The position numbers and the translations under genes are program-made. DNA of 12,350 bases from Desulfuromonadales bacterium (lineage in GTDB: Bacteria; Desulfobacterota; Desulfuromonadia; Desulfuromonadales; BM103), in NCBI GenBank assembly GCA_030630015.1, contig DAOVNV010000049.1, positions 1 to 12,350 of the forward strand, read 5' to 3'. Position 1 is the first letter of the stretch. Every line of letters begins with the position of its first letter. The notes beneath the pieces are model-generated. The model was not told where the DNA came from, made no database searches, and saw nothing but the letters and a program-made list of their open reading frames with translations. Below are positions 8,419 through 12,350 of the stretch, one piece after another.

Positions 8419-8423
8419 GAGAG

Positions 8424-9872
8424 TTATCCTGAAAGTTTGTCTTTGAGAATCTGGTTGACCATGCCGGGATTGGCCTTGCCTTTACTGGCTTTCATGACCT
8501 GACCGACAAAAAATCCCATCAGTTTTTCCTTGCCGGCGCGGTATTCGGCGGCCTGGCCGGGGTTGGCGGCAATGACCTCCTCGATCAGGGCTTCGATGGC
8601 CGAACTGTCCGTGACCTGCTTGAGCCCCTCCGCTTCGATAATCGCATCAGCCTCCTGGCCCGATTGCCACATTTTTTCAAAGACGTTTTTGGCGATTTTG
8701 CCAGAAATGGTATTGTCCTTGATCCGGTTGAGGAGCCCGGCCAGCCGGGTTGGCGACACCGGCGCATCGGTAATGGCTATGTTTCCCTCGTTCAGTTGCC
8801 TCGAAATCTCACCCATGACCCAGTTGGCACAGAGCTTTGCATCGCCGGTCAGCGGCACGCAGGCTTCAAAAAAGGCCGCCAGGGCCTGGTCAGCAGCCAG
8901 AATTTCGGCATCATAGGCGGACAGCCCCATTTCAGATTCGAAACGCAAGCGTTTCGCTTCGGGGAGTTCAGGCAAGCCTTCCCGGATCTCTGCAATCCAT
9001 GCTTTGTCAATGACCAGCGGGACCAGGTCGGGGTCGGGAAAATAGCGGTAGTCGTGGGCCTCCTCCTTGCTCCGCATCGAGCGGCTCGTGCCGGTCTGGC
9101 TGTCGAAAAGGCGCGTTTCCTGGACGACCTGGCTACCGCTGTCGAGCAGGTCGGCCTGGCGCTCGATTTCGTACTCGATCGCCTGTTTGATGAAGCGGAA
9201 CGAGTTGATGTTCTTCAACTCGGCGCGGGTGCCAAGTTCCTTCTGCCCCCATGGCCGGATCGATACGTTGGCATCGCAGCGGAAGCTGCCTTCTTCGAGG
9301 TTACCATCGCAAACCCCGAGATACACAACGATCTGGTGGAGTTTTTTTAAGTAGGCAATGGCCTCGTCAGCGGAGCGCATGTCCGGCTCCGAGACACTCT
9401 CAAGCAGGGGGGTGCAGGCTCGGTTGAGATCGACAAAAGAGGTGCGTGAACTTTCCTGGGTTTCGCCGTGGACCAGCTTGCCGGCATCCTCTTCCATGTG
9501 GATGCGGGTGATGCCGATCCGTTTCTCTGCTTCGTTTTCGGTGAGGATATCCAGCCAGCCGTGCTCGCAGATCGGCAGTTCGAATTGGGAAATCTGGTAG
9601 CCTTTCGGCAGGTCCGGGTAAAAGTAGTTTTTGCGGGCGAAGATCGAGCGCGGGGCGATCGCACAATTGGTTGCCAAGCCGGTTTTGATGGCAAATTCGA
9701 CGACTTTTTCGTTGAGAACCGGCAGTGCGCCTGGCAAACCAAGGCAGACCGGACAGGTCTGGGTGTTCGGTTCCTGACCGAACACCTTGGAACAACCGCA
9801 GAAGATCTTGGTGTCGGTGGTCAACTGGACATGGACTTCCAGGCCGATGACGGTTTCGTATTTGGATGCCAT
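8424..9872 (-). CDS. gatB: Asp-tRNA(Asn)/Glu-tRNA(Gln) amidotransferase subunit B
   Basis: GatB binds the misacylated tRNA, activates the Asp or Glu carboxylate with ATP and receives ammonia channelled from GatA. The 482-residue length is normal. The N-terminus has IGLEVHVQL at 9-17, then the zinc-site cysteines C25, C27, C40 and C43. Family signatures follow: FARKNYFYPDLPKGYQISQ at 78-96, HMEEDAGKL at 125-133, EEGSFRCDANVS at 193-204 and TRAELKNINSFRF at 215-227. The C-terminal helical/YqeY-like tail ends with ANPGMVNQILKDKLSG. The ATG at 9872 is preceded by AAAAAGG at 9881-9887. It lies 21 bp after gatA and 5 bp before mtnA. Whether the complex serves Asn-tRNA, Gln-tRNA or both depends on aminoacyl-tRNA synthetase genes outside the window. 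Confidence 0.97.
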   Translation of the reverse strand: MASKYETVIGLEVHVQLTTDTKIFCGCSKVFGQEPNTQTCPVCLGLPGALPVLNEKVVEFAIKTGLATNCAIAPRSIFARKNYFYPDLPKGYQISQFELPICEHGWLDILTENEAEKRIGITRIHMEEDAGKLVHGETQESSRTSFVDLNRACTPLLESVSEPDMRSADEAIAYLKKLHQIVVYLGVCDGNLEEGSFRCDANVSIRPWGQKELGTRAELKNINSFRFIKQAIEYEIERQADLLDSGSQVVQETRLFDSQTGTSRSMRSKEEAHDYRYFPDPDLVPLVIDKAWIAEIREGLPELPEAKRLRFESEMGLSAYDAEILAADQALAAFFEACVPLTGDAKLCANWVMGEISRQLNEGNIAITDAPVSPTRLAGLLNRIKDNTISGKIAKNVFEKMWQSGQEADAIIEAEGLKQVTDSSAIEALIEEVIAANPGQAAEYRAGKEKLMGFFVGQVMKASKGKANPGMVNQILKDKLSG

Positions 9873-9893
9873 AGATAGAACCTTTTTAAAAAC

Positions 9894-11351
9894 TTATAAA
9901 GCTGCTTTTTTCTTGTGCCATTCGGTAGCCTGCTCGAAGGCGTAGCCCGTTTTCAGGATAGTCGCTTCATCGAACGGCTTGCCGATCAACTGCAGACCGA
10001 TCGGCAGCCCTCCGTCCGAAAATCCGCAGGGGAGGCTTATCGCGCAGGTGCCGGCGAGGTTGACCGGTATCGTGAAGATGTCCGAGAGGTACATCTGTAG
10101 CGGATCGTCGACTTTTTCACCCAGAGGGAAAGCTGGAGTGGGCGCAACCGGAGTGAGCAGTACATCGACATCTTCGAAGACCCGGGTGAAGTCCTGGCGA
10201 ACCAGTGTGCGGACTTTCTGGGCCTTGAGATAGTAGGCGTCGTAGTAGCCGGAGGAGAGTGCATAGGTGCCGAGCATGATGCGCCGCTTGACTTCAATGC
10301 CAAAACCTTCTGCACGGCTGCGTGTGTACATATCGATCAGGCTGTCGCTCTCTGCGGAACGCAGGCCGAAACGCACGCCGTCGTAACGGGCCAGGTTGCT
10401 GGAGGCTTCCGCTGTGGCGATTAGATAGTAGCCGGCGACGGCGTAGTCGGTGTGCGGCAGGCTGACCTCGACCAGTTCGGCACCGAGGTTCCGATAGGTT
10501 GCAATGGCCTGGTCCACTGCCCGACGAACATCATCATCCAGACCTTCGATAAAGTATTCCTTGGGAAGACCAATCCTCAACCCGGTGATATCTTCTGACA
10601 GGGTCGCAGAGTAGTCTGGAACCGGTATGTCGACGGAAGTTGAGTCAGCCGGATCGAAACCCGCGACAGTCTGCAGCAGCAGAGCGCAGTCGCCTATGTT
10701 GCGAGCCAGGGGACCAACCTGATCAAGGGAAGATGCGTAGGCAATCACGCCATAGCGGGACACTCGGCCATAAGTCGGCTTGAGCCCGACCACGCCGCAG
10801 TGTGCTGCCGGTTGCCGAACTGAGCCGCCGGTATCAGTGCCAAGGGTCGCAATAGCCTGGCTGGCGGCGACACTGGCGGCACTGCCTCCGGATGATCCCC
10901 CTGGAACACGATCCGTGTTCCAGGGGTTGTGAACCGGTTCAAACGCTGTACACTCGTTGGAACTGCCCATGGCAAATTCGTCCATGTTGAGCTTGCCAAG
11001 GATTACGGCGTCTTGCTGTTTGAGACGTGCTATGACTGTTGCATCGTAGGGTGCAATGTAATTATTAAGAATTTTCGACCCACAGGTCGTGAGAATGCCG
11101 CTGGTATTAAATATGTCTTTGACCGCGATCGGGATGCCGGTCAGGGCGCCAGCTTCGTTTGCAGCAATGCGGCGGTCAGCGGCTTTTGCTGCTGCCAGGG
11201 CTTCAGCTTCGCAGACCGTGATAAATGCATTGATTTTGTCGTCCGTGGCGGCGATGCGGTCGAGAAACGCGCGGGTCACGTCAACGGAAGAAACTTCCCG
11301 GTTGTCGAGTCGGGCGCGTAATTCGGTCAGGGTCAGATCATAGAGTTTCAT
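9894..11351 (-). CDS. gatA: Asp-tRNA(Asn)/Glu-tRNA(Gln) amidotransferase subunit A
   Basis: GatA is the amidase-signature glutaminase of GatCAB and releases ammonia from glutamine for GatB. The 485-residue product carries the Ser-cisSer-Lys triad: K78 in PIAVKDIFNT, S153 in GGSSGGSAAS and S177 in GTDTGGSVRQPA. GVVGLKPTYGRVSRYG and SLDQVGPLARN are also present. The frame stays open upstream to 11597, but I chose the ATG at 11351. From there the protein starts MKLYDLTLTELRARL, as family members do, and the extra 82 codons are only gatC read in another frame. The Shine-Dalgarno before 11351 is weak (GGATGG at 11361-11366), so initiation may depend on translation of gatC, which ends 28 bp earlier. 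Confidence 0.97.
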   Translation of the reverse strand: MKLYDLTLTELRARLDNREVSSVDVTRAFLDRIAATDDKINAFITVCEAEALAAAKAADRRIAANEAGALTGIPIAVKDIFNTSGILTTCGSKILNNYIAPYDATVIARLKQQDAVILGKLNMDEFAMGSSNECTAFEPVHNPWNTDRVPGGSSGGSAASVAASQAIATLGTDTGGSVRQPAAHCGVVGLKPTYGRVSRYGVIAYASSLDQVGPLARNIGDCALLLQTVAGFDPADSTSVDIPVPDYSATLSEDITGLRIGLPKEYFIEGLDDDVRRAVDQAIATYRNLGAELVEVSLPHTDYAVAGYYLIATAEASSNLARYDGVRFGLRSAESDSLIDMYTRSRAEGFGIEVKRRIMLGTYALSSGYYDAYYLKAQKVRTLVRQDFTRVFEDVDVLLTPVAPTPAFPLGEKVDDPLQMYLSDIFTIPVNLAGTCAISLPCGFSDGGLPIGLQLIGKPFDEATILKTGYAFEQATEWHKKKAAL

Positions 11352-11379
11352 TGAGTTTGTCCATCCGGAAAAATGGCGG

Positions 11380-11667
11380 CTATTCGATAACACGGGGGAC
11401 GCGGAACCCTGCCGGGTCCGGTTCAGGTGCATTGGCAAGGGCTTGTTCCCGGGTGAAGCCGGGCTGCACCTCGTCCTTGCGGAAAGCGTTTTCCATCGGT
11501 ACGACATGAGCCGTCGGGACAATGCCTTCGGTGTCGAGTTGGTTAAGCTGCTCAACATAGCCAAGGAACTTGTCCATTTCGTCCTGCATGGCATCAAGTT
11601 CCCGGTCGGTCAGGGTTAGCCGGGCAAGGCGGCTGACGTGCTCCACTTCGGCACGTGAAATCTTCAT
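11380..11667 (-). CDS. gatC: Asp-tRNA(Asn)/Glu-tRNA(Gln) amidotransferase subunit C
   Basis: GatC is the small subunit that wraps around GatA and GatB and stabilises the complex. The 95-residue product reads MKISRAEVEHVSRLARLTL at its start. It has the typical MQDEMDKFLGYVEQLNQLDT helix, the PTAHVVPMENAFRKDEV segment and an ending FRVPRVIE. The frame is open upstream to a GTG at 11886, but those 73 codons lack family similarity. The ATG at 11667 has the only strong Shine-Dalgarno (TGGAGG) and gives the normal family length. It is the first gene of the minus-strand operon, facing a non-coding region of about 450 bp that should hold the operon promoter. Confidence 0.95.
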   Translation of the reverse strand: MKISRAEVEHVSRLARLTLTDRELDAMQDEMDKFLGYVEQLNQLDTEGIVPTAHVVPMENAFRKDEVQPGFTREQALANAPEPDPAGFRVPRVIE

Positions 11668-11677
11668 GGCAGGTAAA

Positions 11678-11683
11678 CCTCCA
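11678..11683 (-). promoter_or_regulatory. Ribosome binding site fixing the gatC start
   Basis: TGGAGG on the minus strand lies 10 nt upstream of the ATG at 11667. It settles the start of gatC against the long in-frame extension to 11886, which has no comparable site at its GTG. Confidence 0.75.
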
Positions 11684-11845
11684 GAACGATTGTTCGTCAA
11701 TACTAAGAGATGGTTGTGTCGGTTCAGGTTAATTGCAAAAACTAACATGCAGCATAGAAAATGGCAAGTGTGTGAATCGGTGAATTTTTTGTTGCTAAGG
11801 TGCCTTTTTGTAAGAGCTTGGTAACTCTTCAGCCTCTCAGCGAGG

Positions 11846-11922
11846 GCATGTGGACTACAGCCATTGCCTGCGTCCAATGTTGTCACTTAACTTCCCGCAA
11901 GCAACAGCTATAGCCCACATGC
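11846..11922 (-). ncRNA. Candidate structured RNA or gat operon leader element
   Basis: The arms 11846-11861 and 11907-11922 are inverted repeats matching at 14 of 16 positions. The two mismatches are A/C on the plus strand but become G-U pairs in minus-strand RNA, giving an unbroken 16-bp helix closing a 45-nt interior. The interior can form a further hairpin of 5 bp (11862-11866 with 11875-11879) or, alternatively, 11878-11882 with 11902-11906. The strand bias suggests a minus-strand transcript, that is, a long 5' leader of gatCAB or a small RNA. No terminator-like U-tract follows on that strand, which favours a leader. I do not recognise the family. A DNA-level protein-binding site is the main alternative. 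Confidence 0.35.
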
Positions 11923-11964
11923 TGTGCGGTTAGTCTGACAGCTGAATAGTTACAGAGCTTGCAG

Positions 11965-11993
11965 AATAAAATATTGGTAAATGAGTTGCGCAA
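11965..11993 (-). promoter_or_regulatory. Possible sigma-70 promoter for the gat operon leader
   Basis: On the minus strand, TTGCGC (11988-11993) is followed after 17 bp by TTTATT (11965-11970). These match the sigma-70 consensus at 3/6 and 4/6, and the surroundings are AT-rich. Transcription would begin near 11957 and include the 16-bp stem element, giving a leader of about 290 nt before gatC. The matches are weak. An alternative closer to gatC is TTGCCA (11762-11767), 17 bp, TAGTTT (11739-11744), with a better -35 but a poor -10. Confidence 0.25.
11974..11990 (+). promoter_or_regulatory. Possible sigma-54 (RpoN) promoter for the lipoprotein gene
   Basis: TTGG (11974-11977) and TTGC (11986-11989) place the GG and GC dinucleotides exactly 10 bp apart, as in the -24/-12 elements of RpoN promoters. 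The TGG, the A two bases later and the TTGC agree with the consensus; the CAC after TGG is not conserved. Transcription would start near 12000 and give a leader of about 120 nt. A sigma-70 reading of the same place (TTGCGC 11986-11991, 17 bp, TAAATT 12009-12014) is about equally plausible. Confidence 0.3.
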
Positions 11994-12059
11994 TGCGGGA
12001 AATATGTCTAAATTTGAGAGAAGTGCAGAGAGTGCTTATGAACGTGTCTTGAATTTGAC

Positions 12060-12085
12060 CTGGATCCGTTAGTAAACGGATCCAG
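12060..12085 (+). repeat. Perfect 11-bp inverted repeat in the lipoprotein leader
   Basis: CTGGATCCGTT (12060-12070) and AACGGATCCAG (12075-12085) are perfect reverse complements around the 4-nt loop AGTA. The copies of TTGACC at 12055-12060 and 12088-12093 flank it as direct repeats. No T-tract follows, so it is unlikely to be an intrinsic terminator. It ends 20 nt before the ribosome site of the next gene, consistent with a 5' leader hairpin that protects the mRNA, or with an operator for a dimeric regulator. Confidence 0.7.
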
Positions 12086-12119
12086 ACTTGACCTTGAAGG
12101 AACAAAGGGAGATCTGATC

Positions 12120-12350
12120 ATGAAAAGACTACTGATATTGTCGCTGACCGTGATGATGGTATGGGGATGTGCCCAACCTACGACAAAAACCCAGCAAGGC
12201 GCTATGATCGGGACCGGGGTCGGTGCTGCCATAGGTGCCGGGCTCGGCCAGGTAATCGGTGGTGATACCGAGGCAACCCTGCTTGGCGCCGGGATCGGAG
12301 CCGTGCTCGGCGGTGTCGCCGGCGGAAGTGTCGGCCGCTACATGGACAAC
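12120..12350 (+). CDS. Glycine-zipper outer-membrane lipoprotein, 3' end outside window
   Basis: The first 77 residues are visible and open to the window edge. Residues 1-16 form a lipoprotein signal peptide (MKRLLILSLTVMMVWG) with a lipobox-like VWGC; C17 would be the lipidated residue. Residue 18 is Ala, so Lol transport to the outer membrane is expected. Residues 28-72 are a glycine zipper of repeated GxxxG and GAxIGAG elements in two blocks (28-48 and 54-72), ending GRYMDN. In YiaD-like proteins such a zipper and a YMD motif come just before an OmpA peptidoglycan-binding domain, so one probably follows here, but that part is outside the window. The start is supported by AAGGGAG at 12105-12111, 8 nt upstream. 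It is transcribed divergently from the gat operon. Confidence 0.85.
   Translation, partial: MKRLLILSLTVMMVWGCAQPTTKTQQGAMIGTGVGAAIGAGLGQVIGGDTEATLLGAGIGAVLGGVAGGSVGRYMDN

Larger units (their letters stand above)
11668..12119. other. Divergent intergenic region between gatC and the lipoprotein gene
   Basis: About 450 bp without a convincing gene. It is visibly more AT-rich than its neighbours, with T-tracts at 11785-11790 and 11804-11808. Going from gatC outward it contains the gatC ribosome site, two small inverted repeats (11812-11816 with 11825-11829, and 11833-11836 with 11842-11845), a long imperfect inverted repeat (11846-11922), promoter-like sequences on both strands near 11965-12014, and a perfect hairpin (12060-12085). 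No tRNA cloverleaf, known riboswitch signature or U-tract terminator on the minus strand was recognised. The promoters for both flanking transcription units should be here. Confidence 0.7.

Noticed and set aside
11352..11597. 82-codon in-frame N-terminal extension of gatA
   Set aside because: It is gatC read in a different frame; family members start at the MKLYDLTL Met, which gives the usual 485 residues.
11791..11808. Plus-strand terminator from AAGG-TG-CCTT followed by TTTTT
   Set aside because: The loop would be only 2 nt, leaving at most a 3-bp stem, and there is no plus-strand gene upstream that needs terminating.
11668..11886. 73-codon in-frame N-terminal extension of gatC from a GTG
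   Set aside because: There is no family similarity in the extension, no ribosome site at the GTG, and a strong TGGAGG before the ATG at 11667. Part of the segment overlaps the structured element.
11862..11922. GEMM-I c-di-GMP riboswitch upstream of gatC (minus strand contains GGACGCAGG)
   Set aside because: The short GGACGCA resemblance is not backed by the rest of the GEMM consensus; the tetraloop-receptor and the second conserved strand are absent.
11846..11922. Integron attC-like site formed by the imperfect inverted repeat
   Set aside because: No RYYYAAC/GTTRRRY core sites at the arms and no cassette or integrase context.
12008..12232. 74-codon minus-strand open frame opposite the lipoprotein start
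   Set aside because: It is antisense to a clear lipoprotein signal and zipper and has no domain or convincing start context.

Overview
The window is chromosomal housekeeping and signalling DNA of moderate-to-high GC. It most likely comes from a Desulfuromonadales-type deltaproteobacterium (Geobacter/Desulfuromonas/Pelobacter relatives). This rests on gene content (a PATAN/DUF4388 response regulator carrying a J-domain, a SpoIIE-type phosphatase next to a PilZ protein, a complete gatCAB operon) and on general protein flavour, not on a database match. No mobile element, CRISPR array, rRNA or tRNA gene is visible.

Left block, plus strand, 2-2226: the 3' part of a TtcA-type tRNA 2-thiocytidine synthase, which enters from outside the window; a stand-alone SpoIIE/PP2C serine phosphatase whose ATG overlaps the ttcA stop (ATGA); and, 30 bp later, a PilZ-domain protein with an N-terminal region resembling a degenerate receiver. 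These read as one transcription unit.

Main block, minus strand, 11667 down to 2247: gatC-gatA-gatB-mtnA-glnE and a 633-residue response regulator (receiver, PATAN/DUF4388, J-domain, TPR). The gaps are 28, 21, 5, 0 and 1 bp, so this is almost certainly one operon, with the last genes translationally coupled. GatCAB makes Asn-tRNA and/or Gln-tRNA using glutamine as amide donor, GlnE adjusts glutamine synthetase activity, MtnA isomerises methylthioribose-1-phosphate, and the regulator's target is unknown. The operon therefore pairs a consumer of glutamine with a controller of its synthesis. It converges on the left block with only 20 bp between stop codons.

Right end, 11668-12350: a divergent intergenic region of about 450 bp, then the start of a glycine-zipper lipoprotein (plus strand) that runs off the window. 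The intergenic region is the most interesting non-coding part. It holds a long inverted repeat that forms an unbroken 16-bp helix only if transcribed from the minus strand (both mismatches become G-U pairs), a sigma-54-like sequence facing the lipoprotein gene, a TTGCGCAA palindrome that could serve promoters on both strands, and a perfect 11-bp hairpin in the lipoprotein leader.

No wholly new system is demonstrable here. The best candidates for something undescribed are the structured element upstream of gatC and the J-domain response regulator locked to glnE.
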